Shown here: piece by piece, positions 1 to 9,335 of the stretch
Position numbering within the stretch: the stretch's first letter is position 1
Layout: every line of letters begins with the position of its first letter
Source: Dermacentor variabilis
Taxonomy: Eukaryota > Arthropoda > Arachnida > Ixodida > Ixodidae
Assembly: GCF_050947875.1 (NCBI RefSeq)
Contig: NW_027460346.1
Coordinates: 5,522,000 to 5,585,999, forward strand
DNA: 64,000 nt
Reading direction: 5' to 3'
The notes under the pieces: model-generated
What the model saw: the letters and a program-made list of their open reading frames with translations, nothing else
Told to the model about the DNA's origin: nothing
The model's database searches: none
Position numbers and translations under genes: made by a program

Positions 1-1069
1 TGGTACTTGGCGCTAGGACTGAAGTGGCTACCTGTTCTGCAGCACAAGCATTCGATTTGGTGATTGGTGTTGCAGCTGTTTGCAACAGCTGTGTCATCTG
101 CGCAGTAAACACTTGGGAAATACATTCGGTAACCCTTGTGGCAATATGTTGCATAACCTTTGTCATTGCTTTTTCTACTGCTGATTCAATGAGTTTAGAC
201 AAGTTGCCTTCATGTAAAGTAGCTTGCCTCGCAGTGACGCCAGCGTATCCAAAGGCTCTTTCTTTGACGACTGCCATAGCTTCTCGCCGCGAACATCGTC
301 GCCTGTCAATTATCTCGAGTAACTGTATTTCGTTAGCTCTAGCCGAGCAGTTTCCATAGTCAGCCGCATGGTTTCCCCCACATAGGCAGCACGTTTCGGC
401 TTCAGCTTTGTATTCACTGGGGGAATGAGCTTCACCACAGACGCGACAGCGTCCATTTGATTTGCAGCCTCCTGCACTATGGCCAGAACGCCAACAGTTC
501 CGACACTGAAGTGGACGGGAAGCGAGAGGTTCCACTCTAAAAATAAGTGGCCAGACTTTTAGTTCAGATGGGCAGGACATGCCAGCAAACGTAGCAATAA
601 CCGATTCTGCGGCAACTTTTTCCCCGTTTACGAGTCGGTTACATCGGTATACAGCTATGACGCCAGCATCAGACAGTTTCTCCAGAGTCTCAGTTGGGCT
701 CAATCGAGAGTCTACGCCCCGGACAATGCCTTTAGTGCATGCTAGATGAGGAGGAATAAACGCACTCACCGGGACAGATGCGAAAGTCTTACACTTTAGG
801 AGGTCTGCAAAACAGGTCGAATCTGATGACCTACAAACTATCCCACCTCTTCCAAATTGTCGGACACCGCTTATCATCTGGAAATGACGCGTCATGGCTT
901 GGAGCTCGGCCTGAACAGCTTGTGGGTTGTTCAGCCGGATGAATCCACCATTCGAGGGCACCAGCGCTACAGGGATGCTGCTAACACCGCTGCGGAAGAA
1001 AGATTGCAAAGGCAAATCATCAGGAGAAAGGGAGGCTGACCAAGGGCTGGGCCCTTGCCCAGGAGAGTT
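1..1069 (-). pseudogene. gag-like ORF1 of a non-LTR retrotransposon (partial)
   Basis: Read on the minus strand, one frame is open from a TAA just above 1069 to the window edge. It encodes a nucleic-acid-binding gag-like protein. At about 345-505 it has three cysteine/histidine knuckles; the first is a perfect C-x2-C-x4-H-x4-C (CRNCWRSGHSAGGC, 464-505), followed by CRVCGEAH and CCLCGGNH variants. This knuckle cluster is typical of ORF1 in jockey/I/LOA-type LINEs, where ORF1p coats the RNA. The only clear in-frame methionine in the upstream half is at 893-895, but similar-looking coding sequence continues above it, so the N terminus may be lost. The plus-strand frames here are shadows. The exact clade is not resolved. 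Confidence 0.7.
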
Positions 1070-1368
1070 TTAAGACATCAGCGCTGCTTCAATCACACAA
1101 TAAGTCCTACAAAAAATTAGATAAGTAAGATAACTAGGTCAAATCCACCCAAAACTCAGCCAAACCACCAAGCAAGTTCCAGCTTGGGCACACCGGGGCG
1201 GAGAAACGAACGCTAGATCGAACGCCGAGGTCAGCGGTGAGGGCAAACTAAGAACATCGGTACGCTTGACGATTATTAGTTGTTGTTGTTGTTGTCCTGA
1301 GTGGCCGTGGCACATACCCACAGTGGGGGATTGGCCAAGAATCGGGTGGTTCACATAGGTGTATAAAA

Positions 1369-1638
1369 TTAAGAATTATTAGCTTTACCGCAGCAAGCAC
1401 ATGCTTCTTCTTCCTTCTTATATCTCGCTTTATAGGCGCGTGTTCTAAGGCATCCCGATCTCGCTTCCAAAAGTAATGAGCTTCCCTTTGAGTTATCATA
1501 AATGGTTTCTTTCCTGATTTCGTTTTTTCCTCTTAAGTACTTACTCATGGCAGGTTTCTTTTCCATTGCCGCCACCCATGAGATTATTTCAGACTCTCTG
1601 ACTTTCCGCTTAACCTTCTTTGTTGCTGTGTTGCCCAC
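1369..1638 (-). pseudogene. LINE ORF2 C-terminal fragment
   Basis: An 89-codon open stretch inside the truncated LINE. It is basic and ends in CACCGKANNS. Coding-like sequence continues upstream on the minus strand to about 1830 (for example FEVREARSKIEYEERLRNME) but in another frame, so at least one frameshift separates the pieces. No reverse transcriptase motifs remain. It is a relic, not an expressed gene. Confidence 0.55.
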
Positions 1639-1847
1639 CCTACAGGCCGCATACTTGCTGGTAAGCTGCCTAGTTCTTTTCCTCCACTGTGAATCAATGT
1701 TTTTTCCTGTACAGATACCTAAACACTCTCCCAGCCCATTTACTTTCTTCCATATTTCTCAACCGTTCTTCATACTCAATTTTACTGCGAGCTTCCCTCA
1801 CTTCAAAACTAGTCCAGTCCATATCACCCTGCACAGCTTCATTTGTA

Positions 1848-2077
1848 CCCGCCGTGGTTGCTCAGTGGCTATGGTGTTAGGCTGCTGAGCATGAGGTCGC
1901 GGGATCGTATCCCGGCCACGGCGGCCGCATTTCGATGGGGGCGAAATGCGAAAACACCCGTGTACTTAGATTTAGGTGCACGTTAAAGAACCCCAGGTGG
2001 TCGAAATTTCCGGAGTCCTCCACTACGGCGTGCCTCATAATCAGAAAGTGGTTTTGGCACGTAAAACCCCATAATTA
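1848..2077 (+). mobile_element. Ruka-like tRNA-derived SINE (copy 1)
   Basis: A ~230-bp repeat starting CCCGCCGTGGTTGCTCAGTG, with A-box-like and B-box-like pol III elements (GGATCGTATCC is a B-box variant) and a 3' part ending GGCACGTAAAACCCC. Perfect 13-bp target duplications (agcttcatttgta) flank it at 1835-1847 and 2078-2090. It is inserted in the LINE at 1278-2347 and is therefore younger than it. The sequence matches what is known of Ruka, the tick SINE. Confidence 0.85.
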
Positions 2078-2369
2078 AGCTTCATTTGTAGTCTTCCCGT
2101 GAGCGCCCAATGCGACGCCACCCACTGACCACTGACCTGATTTAATGGCGCCGGCGTGAGAGCGTCGCATGCGGGGCAAAATTCAACTAGCGTGTGTATG
2201 CCTCTCCCATCTCTCGTTCGCACTGCCTTGATTGCCTATTGCACTGCGCGTGTTTGGGCCCGTTTCGCACCGTGCGCGGTGTGTGCATGTGTGTGTGGAC
2301 GTTTTATTCCAACGACGATGTACACGCTTCTATTTGCCTTTAAGAAGATCGGTACGCTTGACGATTATT

Positions 2370-2988
2370 TTTATGGCTGCAATGCGGCGAAAGGGCAGCG
2401 TCTGCTTAGCCATGTAAGTGACGCTGAGCAGGTAATTGGAAATGACATCGTATGTGCCGCCGGAAAAGTCGTCGGCATATACGATGCGTGTTAGCTAAAG
2501 TCATTTTCGCGTTTTCCCACAAGATGTTTGCTACAAATCCGTGTTATCTCTGATGGCGACAACGGACTTCCATCGACACTGTGCGGAAATAAACAAAATA
2601 TATCACCGCATACCACAAGCACGACATGCGCACACAATTTTAGCTAGTACGACCCCTACAATACAGAATAGATGCAGCGATGTAAATAGCTTGGCCATTT
2701 TTTAACAGTGCTCAAGAGACGGAAGTTCGAAGTATTAGTAATCATTTCTGCTTCAGCAATGGCGGCGCAACCAAAACGAGGGCGTGTATCGTACAGTAGT
2801 AACTCGATCGATCGGTGCAGTGGTGATGCAGGAATGAACTGCAGGAATGAACTCCAGTCATGTTCAATGCATCGTGCACATATTCAATTTCTCGGCACGC
2901 GTGAACTTCAGCCATTGCTAGCGCATGCAACAGAAATGTTTTCCATTGTTGGGCAGCGCACACACAAACGAAACACGAGAAAGAAGAC
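2370..2988. other. No recognisable gene
   Basis: Continuation of the pre-insertion target of the LINE, then anonymous DNA up to the second SINE. Small open frames such as 2708-2995 (+) have no motifs and no convincing coding character. Confidence 0.4.
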
Positions 2989-3000
2989 AAGATAAGCGCT

Positions 3001-3242
3001 ACCCGCCGTGGTTGCTTAGTGGCTATGGTGTTGGGCTGCTGAGCACGAGGTCGCGGGATCGAATCCCGGCCACGGCGGCCGCATTTCGATGGGGGCGAAA
3101 TGCGAAAACACCCGTGTGCTTAGATTTAGGTGCACGTTAAAGAACCCCAGGTGGTCAAAATTTCCGGAGTCCTCCACTACGGCGTGCCTCATAATCAGAA
3201 AGTGGTTTTGGCACGTAAAACCCCAAATATTATTATATTATT
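3001..3242 (+). mobile_element. Ruka-like tRNA-derived SINE (copy 2)
   Basis: A near-identical copy of the SINE at 1848-2077. A box about 3012-3022 (TTGCTTAGTGG), B box about 3055-3065 (GGATCGAATCC), tail of TATTATTATATTATT type. Flanking 12-bp duplications (aagataagcgct) lie at 2989-3000 and 3243-3254. The 5' part can pair CCGTGG with CCACGG like a tRNA acceptor stem, but the ~170-bp non-tRNA body shows it is a SINE and not a tRNA gene. Confidence 0.88.
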
Positions 3243-3254
3243 AAGATAAGCGCT

Positions 3255-3888
3255 GGTCGAACAACTGAAAGCTTTTATATGAATAAAATGATTATATACC
3301 GAGTAATTATGAAATTCATGTGGGTTACATATAAGAATCGTTATACACTCACGAGTGATCAATGAACGAGCTCGTTTCGTTCGCCAGTTGTTTACTTCGT
3401 TCGGCGCACCGCAGTAATCCATGTCTGTTGTGTGCTTTTTTCGTACCATTTTCTTGTGAATCGGCAGAAATTCACTGGTGGCATCAACCCTTTCGGGTTT
3501 ACATCGCTGTCGTGACAGTTAACAACACAATAATAATTTCCGGTCATCCGAAGAGGCGCCGTCAGAAACGAGAGACGTTGCGCGTGCAGCGCAAACTGAA
3601 CGCGGGCGCGACCGTGAAGGGAAGCGGCGGAAACATACACCCGTTGGAGGTGAAATCATTCCGCCAGGGGAGAAACGAGCGCTGGCGTCTAGGATGAAAC
3701 TTGGCGTGCGGACGTCTATGGTTTCGAACCAGATAAAGCCTTGAGAAAAATGACCATTGGGAAATCGCCCGAATAGGTCTCGGTAGCTGGTGTATTATCA
3801 CGCGAAGATTCCTTCGAGATATTGAGAAAGCTCGGGCATGCAATTTTCTCAAGCAGATGAATTTACACTTCTCTCTTTAGAGTAACGC
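3255..3888. other. No recognisable gene
   Basis: Anonymous DNA between the second SINE and the inverted RTE element. The overlapping open frames on both strands at 3362-3852 carry no motif and shadow one another. Confidence 0.4.
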
Positions 3889-3900
3889 ATACTGGGTTAG

Positions 3901-4650
3901 TTATATTCTGCACATTTCTCTATCACTTGATTGATAGTGTGAATATGGTCTATTGTTGAGTAGCCTTTACGGAATCCTGCCTGGTCCTTTGGTTGACAGA
4001 AGTCTAAGGTGTTCCTGATTCTATTTGCGATTACCTTAGTAAATATTTTGTAGGCAACGGACAGTAAGTTGATCGGTCTATAATTTTTCAAGTCTTTGGC
4101 GTCCCCTTTCTTATGGATTAGGATTATGTTAGCGTTCTTCCAAGATTCCGGTACGCTCGAGGTTATAAGGCATTGCGTATACAGGGTGGCCAGTTTCTCT
4201 AGAACAATCTGACCACCATCCTTCAACAAATCTGCTGTTACCTGATCCTCCCCAGCTGCCTTCCCCCTTTGCATAGCTCCTAAGGCTTTCTTTACTTCTT
4301 CTGGCGTTACCTGTGGGATTTCGAATTCCTCTAGGCTATTCTCTCTTCCACTATCGTCGTGGGTGCCACTGGTACTGTATAAATCTCTATAGAACTCCTC
4401 AGCCACTTGAACTATCTCATCCATATTAGTAACGATATTGCCGGCTTTGTCTCTTAACGCACACATCTGATTCTTGCCTATTCCTAGTTTCTTCTTCACT
4501 GTTTTTAGGCTTCCTCCGTTCCTGAGAGCCTGTTCAATTCTATCCATATTATAGTTCCTGATGTCCGCTGTCTTACGCTTGTTGATTAACTTAGAAAGTT
4601 CTGCCAGTTCTATTCTAGCTTTAGGGTTAGAGGCTTTAATACTGAAATAA
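3901..4650 (-). pseudogene. RTE reverse transcriptase, inverted N-terminal part
   Basis: The minus-strand frame runs into 3897. It covers the linker (AELSKLINKRK) and the early RT blocks: RGKAAGEDQVTADLLKDGG, PESWKNANIILIHKKGDAKD, NYRPINLLSVAYKIFTKVIA and QAGFRKGYSTIDHI. These match the 'fingers' of RTE/BovB-type RT. It stops before the catalytic YxDD/FADD motif because of the inversion breakpoint and deletion. The frame is intact over ~250 codons, so the insertion is fairly recent, but the fragment cannot be functional. Confidence 0.85.
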
Positions 4651-4651
4651 C

Positions 4652-5162
4652 CAGAAGAATAAGAATGGGCTGGGGTGCGTTTGGCAGGCATTCTCAAATC
4701 ATGAACAGCAGGTTGCCACTATCCCTCAAAAGGAAAGTGTATAACAGCTGTGTGTTACCAGTACTCACATATGGGGCAGAAACCTGGAGGCTTACGAAAA
4801 GGGTTCTGCTGAAATTGAGGACGACGCAACGAGCTATGGAAAGAAGAATGATGGGTGTGACGTTAAGGGATAAGAAAAGAGCAGATTGAGTGAGGCAACA
4901 AACGCGGGTAAACGACATCTTAGTTGAAATCAAGAAAAAGAAATGGGCATGGGCCGGACATGTAATGAGGAGGGAAGATAACCGATGGTCACTAAGGGTT
5001 ACGGACTGGATTCCAAGGGAAGGGATGCGTAGCAGGGGGCGGCAGAAAGTTAGGTGGGCGGATGACATTAAGACGTTTGCAGGGACAACATGGCCACAAT
5101 TAGTACATGACCGGGGTAGTTGGAGAAGTATGGGAGAGGCCTTTGCCCTGCAGTGGGCGTAA
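4652..5162 (+). pseudogene. RTE LINE ORF2 C-terminal part, one nonsense codon
   Basis: Plus-strand continuation of the same element. It reads MGWGAFGRHSQIMNSRLPLS, then LPVLTYGAETWRLTK and GHVMRREDNRW, the conserved C-terminal block of RTE ORF2. A TGA at 4887-4889 interrupts a single frame that otherwise stays open from 4665 to 5162. The junction with the inverted half lies at about 4645-4655. Confidence 0.85.
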
Positions 5163-5215
5163 CTAGGCTGATGATGATGATGATACTGGGTTAGATTAAG
5201 ACTCCTGCGACAGCT

Positions 5216-5216
<1 letters not shown>

Positions 5217-5293
<77 letters not shown>
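5217..5293. repeat. (TA)n microsatellite
   Basis: About 38 uninterrupted TA dinucleotides. It creates an artefactual minus-strand open frame of alternating tyrosine and isoleucine. Confidence 0.97.
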
Positions 5294-5298
<5 letters not shown>

Positions 5299-6330
5299 TC
5301 AAATGTATCGTTAATATGGACACTCCGAAACATGGACGAAATTTTCAGCGACCTGTTGGTGGCCATTCATTTCAGCCCCGTTAATACGAAAACTCGCAGT
5401 ACGGACTATAGACGGCTTTTTCAGTGAAGAAATTGGAAAATGCACGCATTGTTCTCTTGTTATTATAGCCCGTGCTTCACACTGCGATGGAAGCAGCGCA
5501 TAGGTGTGGACAAGAAGACAGACACGTGGACAAAGCGCTGTCTACGTCAGAGAAGCCGAACATGGCGCGAAATACGCGCCTGCTACCATGATCAGGAAGC
5601 AGGGCGGTTACAAAACCTTTCCCACCCCTACTTCACCTCCTCAACTTCTCTTTTCACCTCTGTCGTGCAGATCCCAAGGCCAAGATTTCGTCATTTTCGA
5701 ATTCTTCAATGTAGGGCTGAATAAACGATAGTTGCGTTTTCCTTACGGCTATGTTATTTGTTTTTGTTTACCTTGATTCGTTATTATGGACTACATTCCC
5801 AGGAAAGGGAAGCGTTCATGTTAAGGAGATAAGATTTTATATAGAAACAAATGAGTATTTTGCTCGGCATTCACTCCGCTAACAGTGAAGGGGTTTGTTG
5901 GATTTAAAAGAAAACTGCAAAAGCCACCCGCTGTAGTGCGATCATTTTTATTTGTGTCACCATTTTTACAAGAATTATGAGCAATAAAAAATCAAGCATC
6001 ATGCTGATAATCCTGTAACCTGGCACTAGAAGTTGATACTACAATTCCAAAAACAGTTCTTGAGGCATGAAAATCATTCAAAATCGATGTATTGTTTACA
6101 GCGCTAAGACAAATAACACTTGTTTGCGAGTACATCTTTACACGACACCTTGACACCCCCTAAAACGCCACTAAATTTCATTACGGAAGTGCTATGTGTT
6201 TCCATGAATTTGTTTCGACGTGCAGAGCGGACATTTATTTAAGCAATAACAGGAGCTCTGGGAAATAACTAACTATAGCTATGTTTCCAAGTGTGGAAAG
6301 CCCATCATTACTTAGGTCGTAAGGTTACGT
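5294..6330. other. Intergenic DNA with a possible pogo-like terminus
   Basis: Begins cagtcaaatgtatcgttaat, resembling the CAGTC... terminus of the Tigger elements later in the window, but no matching second end was found. The rest is AT-rich and without coding signal. The F-box gene 3' flank starts at about 6465. Confidence 0.3.
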
Positions 6331-6391
6331 GCACTGCGTAAATGACACACGTACACACACACACCTAAAAGAGAAAGCAGTGCCCATGAAA

Positions 6392-6397
6392 TTTATT
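6392..6397 (-). promoter_or_regulatory. Candidate poly(A) signal of the F-box gene
   Basis: The minus strand reads AATAAA about 70 bases downstream of the stop at 6466. A second AATAAA lies further down at about 6233-6238. Confidence 0.45.
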
Positions 6398-6465
6398 TCA
6401 CTTAAACTTCACGCCATCCTCAGCTCACTGACGGTGGTCGTTGTGTGCCGCTGGGAACGTTTTCT

Positions 6466-8271
6466 TCAGTTGCGATTCCTCGGCCTTGCCACACCAATGT
6501 ATGACGTGGCGCAACAGTAGCGGCCAAGGCAGGGGCTGTCGGTCAGAAGCTGGCCTTGCCAACGAAGCCTCTTGCCATTTGGCAGGGTGTTCACAACTGC
6601 GTGACGCTGGTTGATCCACGACATCGTCTTCAGCGAGGAGCTGGCAGCCAGGTAGTGCACGTGAACCAATTGCAGGAGCGGCAACTCTTCCACCATACGT
6701 GCGATGAAATTCGACACGGCGGAATCAGCTACCTGAGCTCCGGTCAGCAGGCACAATCTGCGCAGACTCTTAGCCGCAGTGAGTCTAGCTGTGAAGAAAG
6801 GGTTTTGCCCAAGCTTCAGGTCGCGTGCTTGTATGGTCAGCGTAGAGAGTCGTTCGTTGCCGGAGAAGAGATCGCTAGACCTGAAGACAGAGCCACCGTC
6901 GCTCACCAGGCTATCGAGGCTGAAGCGAATGTCGGTGATACGGCATCTAGGGAGGAACTTCAAGGACAGGATTTTCGCCGTTTCGCCGATGCTCAGCCGC
7001 CAAAGCCTGGTCTGCGCATGCAGGCACTCGAAGTCACGCTCTGTGAGCATCAAAGCCACTTTGCAAGCGGGGCATGGAAGAGTCTCGTTGTTGCTGACGT
7101 CCAGCTCCTCGAGGAAGCGGCAGCTTTGCGCCAGGCACTGAAGCGAGTCTTCACAATTCACGGCGCATGGTGGAAGGGCCAGGGAGCGCAGCTGAGTCAG
7201 GGCAGGGCTCACGACTGAGCAGAAGTTGCAGCCGAGCCAGAAGTGGCTCTTTGTCAGGCTGAGCTCGGAGATGTTAGTGAGGCACATTTGGAGGAACTTC
7301 TGCATTGGTTTCAGGAAGTCGGGAGCTCTCAGGAGTCGCTCGACCCGGACCTGTCGCGGTGGCGGTAGCAGGACTAGTGAGAGGGATCTGACGTCGCTCC
7401 AGTGCTCTGGGTGCTTAGCGGCTCTGAGGAAGCGGCTAGAGGCTTCAGAGTCGGCTTCCACGGCCACGACAGCGCGGCGCACTCCCTGAAGCAACGCTCT
7501 CTGCTCACGGACGTCGTCAAATCGGACGAAGCTGTACAAGGCTTCGGGCGAGAGCCGGCCTGTGGGCGGAGGTACCCGCTCGTAAGTGTACTGAAAGGTG
7601 CGCAGACCAGGCCTGGGCGTCTTGAGCCTGATATCGGCGTCACCCATCGGCATTCCTACAGCGTCCTTACGTATGGCGTGGATATGCAGACACTGAAGAT
7701 CCTGGCAATCATTCAAGGTGCGCTGCAAGAAATCGGCCGTAAGCGGCGTCGCTACAACTTCGACGTACATGGACTGCAGGTTTAGTGTTTGCGACTGGCA
7801 TTGCGTGCTTGTGCCCGCCACAGCGTCTTTCTCCAGCCACGACTCGTAGCGGCAGTCCTCGTAGAGAGACCATTCTAGTTTCTTCACCTTCGTGAGCCTC
7901 TGTGACAACATACGAAAAAGCGCCGGAGGCTCAACGACGCAGTTCAGAACGCACAGCTCCTCGACGTTCTCACACCTGGCGACAAACGCTAGAAGAACCT
8001 CGGAGGCCAGCGTCAGGCAGTTGGTGAATCTCAGTTGGCGCACGTTCTTCATCTTTACCTTTTCGCGGTATGCATTAAGCGTCCACTCATCCGTGTCTGA
8101 AGTGAAGGCTACCCTCTCGACGACCCGCTCGCAGTCGGCGACTCCTTTCAGCTCAGTTGCTGCCTTGGTGAGAGCGAGGCGTGAGGCGCCGTCCAAAAGT
8201 TCGAATATCGATTCCCACGCTGCAAGCGGGAGTCCGACGATTACCTCAGAACTGGGGGACGGTTGCGCCAT
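6466..8271 (-). CDS. F-box / leucine-rich-repeat protein
   Basis: An uninterrupted 601-codon frame, the longest intact host-like gene here. Residues ~10-50 (GLPLAAWESIFELLDG...LALTKAATELKGVADCE) fit an F-box: a short helical SKP1-binding segment beginning LP. The rest has irregular leucine-rich repeats, e.g. VRQLRFTNCLTLASEVLLAF, VEELCVLNCV and FLEELDVSNNETL. Such proteins act as substrate adaptors of SCF (SKP1-CUL1-F-box) ubiquitin ligases in cytosol or nucleus; the substrate is unknown. The ATG at 8269-8271 has a favourable context (cactATGG) with no in-frame alternative upstream. There is no intron or signal peptide. It is GC-rich, unlike the AT-rich flanks. It could be a retrocopy or one of the intronless F-box families expanded in ticks. 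No gene symbol can be assigned. Confidence 0.8.
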   Translation of the reverse strand: MAQPSPSSEVIVGLPLAAWESIFELLDGASRLALTKAATELKGVADCERVVERVAFTSDTDEWTLNAYREKVKMKNVRQLRFTNCLTLASEVLLAFVARCENVEELCVLNCVVEPPALFRMLSQRLTKVKKLEWSLYEDCRYESWLEKDAVAGTSTQCQSQTLNLQSMYVEVVATPLTADFLQRTLNDCQDLQCLHIHAIRKDAVGMPMGDADIRLKTPRPGLRTFQYTYERVPPPTGRLSPEALYSFVRFDDVREQRALLQGVRRAVVAVEADSEASSRFLRAAKHPEHWSDVRSLSLVLLPPPRQVRVERLLRAPDFLKPMQKFLQMCLTNISELSLTKSHFWLGCNFCSVVSPALTQLRSLALPPCAVNCEDSLQCLAQSCRFLEELDVSNNETLPCPACKVALMLTERDFECLHAQTRLWRLSIGETAKILSLKFLPRCRITDIRFSLDSLVSDGGSVFRSSDLFSGNERLSTLTIQARDLKLGQNPFFTARLTAAKSLRRLCLLTGAQVADSAVSNFIARMVEELPLLQLVHVHYLAASSSLKTMSWINQRHAVVNTLPNGKRLRWQGQLLTDSPCLGRYCCATSYIGVARPRNRN

Positions 8272-8373
8272 AGTGAAACGGTTCGCTCGCTACGTTGAAA
8301 GTTGCCTTGGCTGGACTGTGGGGTGTTTTTGCGTACTTGACGGGCCCGGCCAAACGCGTTTTCAAAGAACTGC

Positions 8374-8379
8374 AACTGA
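8374..8379 (-). promoter_or_regulatory. Possible initiator (TCAGTT) of the F-box gene
   Basis: The minus strand reads TCAGTT, matching the arthropod initiator TCAGTY, about 100 bases above the ATG. No TATA box was seen at the right spacing. The match is weak evidence alone. Confidence 0.2.
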
Positions 8380-8839
8380 TGAAGTCTTAGTGCCACTTGG
8401 TAGGTTTTCGTTGCAGGAAAACACCACTTTCCAAGAAGACCAGGTCTGTAATGTGAAATGAAATGTGTTAACATCAATACTGACTTCCTGCAGACGAAAT
8501 ATGTCAGTGAACAGGGTGCTTATGGTGCCTTAGGTGAAACATCGCCAAGCTGGTTGATTAGGAACTCTCCTGTCATATCTACGCACACACGTCTTGTCAG
8601 GCTTACGGACGCCACATTATCCGAACCATGCCACAGTATGGATGCAGTAGGCGCTCTTAATGGCAGCTTCTGGTTAGTTTAAAGGAAGAAAATGCGTATT
8701 TCATCATTCATTTACATTTAACAACAGCGAGAGCGAAGCCATCGGGACAAAAATGTATACGATACACATGTAAACTCTATTGCCTCTACATACTACACAA
8801 TCGTAAATTTGAATTTCAAAAGAAAAATGAAACGGGATA

Positions 8840-9335
8840 TTTCAGCGTTGAATTTTTATTGCCTCGCGCAGAAAATTGCAGAGGGCGTCAGGAACGGTCC
8901 CGTGGCTAAAACCTAGTTTGGTAGCACCAAAGGAAAGGGCCACCGGGAAAGCCAACTTCAAGCGAGGTTTACGTAATGGTTCTTCCAACAATCGTTTTCT
9001 TTTAACCTTAAGATAGCGACATGTTAAAATGAAATGTTCTAGAGATTCACTCTCATTGAAGAAGTGACACAATGGTGATATCGGCAGACCAGAGCTGTGA
9101 AGGTAAAAATTTAGTGGGGGGACTCGACAACGTACTCTCGCAAGCGACACTTCTGCCTTTCTAGTAGTTCCAAGAAAAAGATTAGGTGCGAATATACAGA
9201 GGCGGACAATGAAGATTTCTAAAAGTTGTTCTCAGTGGCTAATATTCTATATCGCGAGGCTGTTACAAACGCAAATGCTGGTAAAATAGGGATTACCTGG
9301 CGACCATGTGATGCTACTGCGAGTTCCTTAGCAAA
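8840..9335 (-). pseudogene. LINE ORF2 C-terminal remnant
   Basis: An open minus-strand frame (8842-9150) reads VRCRVPPLNFYLHSSGLPIS, then PLCHFFNESESLEHFILTC. This matches the cysteine/histidine C-terminal domain following RT/RNase H in arthropod LINEs. Coding-like but frame-broken sequence continues to about 9335. No RT is left. Confidence 0.6.

Larger units (their letters stand above)
1278..2347 (-). mobile_element. 5'-truncated LINE with (CAA)n tail, flanked by 22-bp target duplications
   Basis: Identical 22-bp direct repeats lie at 1256-1277 and 2348-2369. The inserted DNA between them reads on the minus strand and ends in a CAA-repeat tail next to 1278. A decayed ORF fragment (1369-1638) has a lysine/arginine-rich stretch followed by a CACCGK cysteine motif, like the C-terminal zinc-binding region of LINE ORF2 proteins. 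The frame is broken upstream, near 1700. A SINE sits inside the copy. Truncation at the 5' end with a long duplication is the usual product of target-primed reverse transcription. Confidence 0.75.
3901..5182 (+). mobile_element. RTE-type LINE with 5' inversion (twin-priming product)
   Basis: Twelve-base duplications (atactgggttag) at 3889-3900 and 5183-5194 bracket a single insertion. Its right part (about 4652-5182) reads on the plus strand as the 3' end of an RTE LINE ending in (TGA)n. Its left part (3901 to about 4650) reads on the minus strand as the N-terminal half of the reverse transcriptase of the same family; compare 45.6-47.4 kb. The segment between the two parts, including the FADD catalytic box, is missing. 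Inversion of the 5' part inside one pair of duplications is the signature of twin priming. Confidence 0.85.

Noticed and set aside
3001..3075. tRNA-like A and B boxes suggesting a tRNA gene
   Set aside because: Continues into a SINE body shared by several copies and is flanked by target duplications; no proper tRNA cloverleaf end.
4694..5323. 209-codon minus frame with a run of Tyr-Ile
   Set aside because: Produced by the (TA)n microsatellite and antisense to the RTE C-terminal piece.
6556..7785. Long plus-strand open frames (220, 127 and 120 codons) opposite the F-box gene
   Set aside because: They lie wholly antisense to the intact 601-codon gene, have arginine/serine-rich compositions typical of shadow frames, and no motif.
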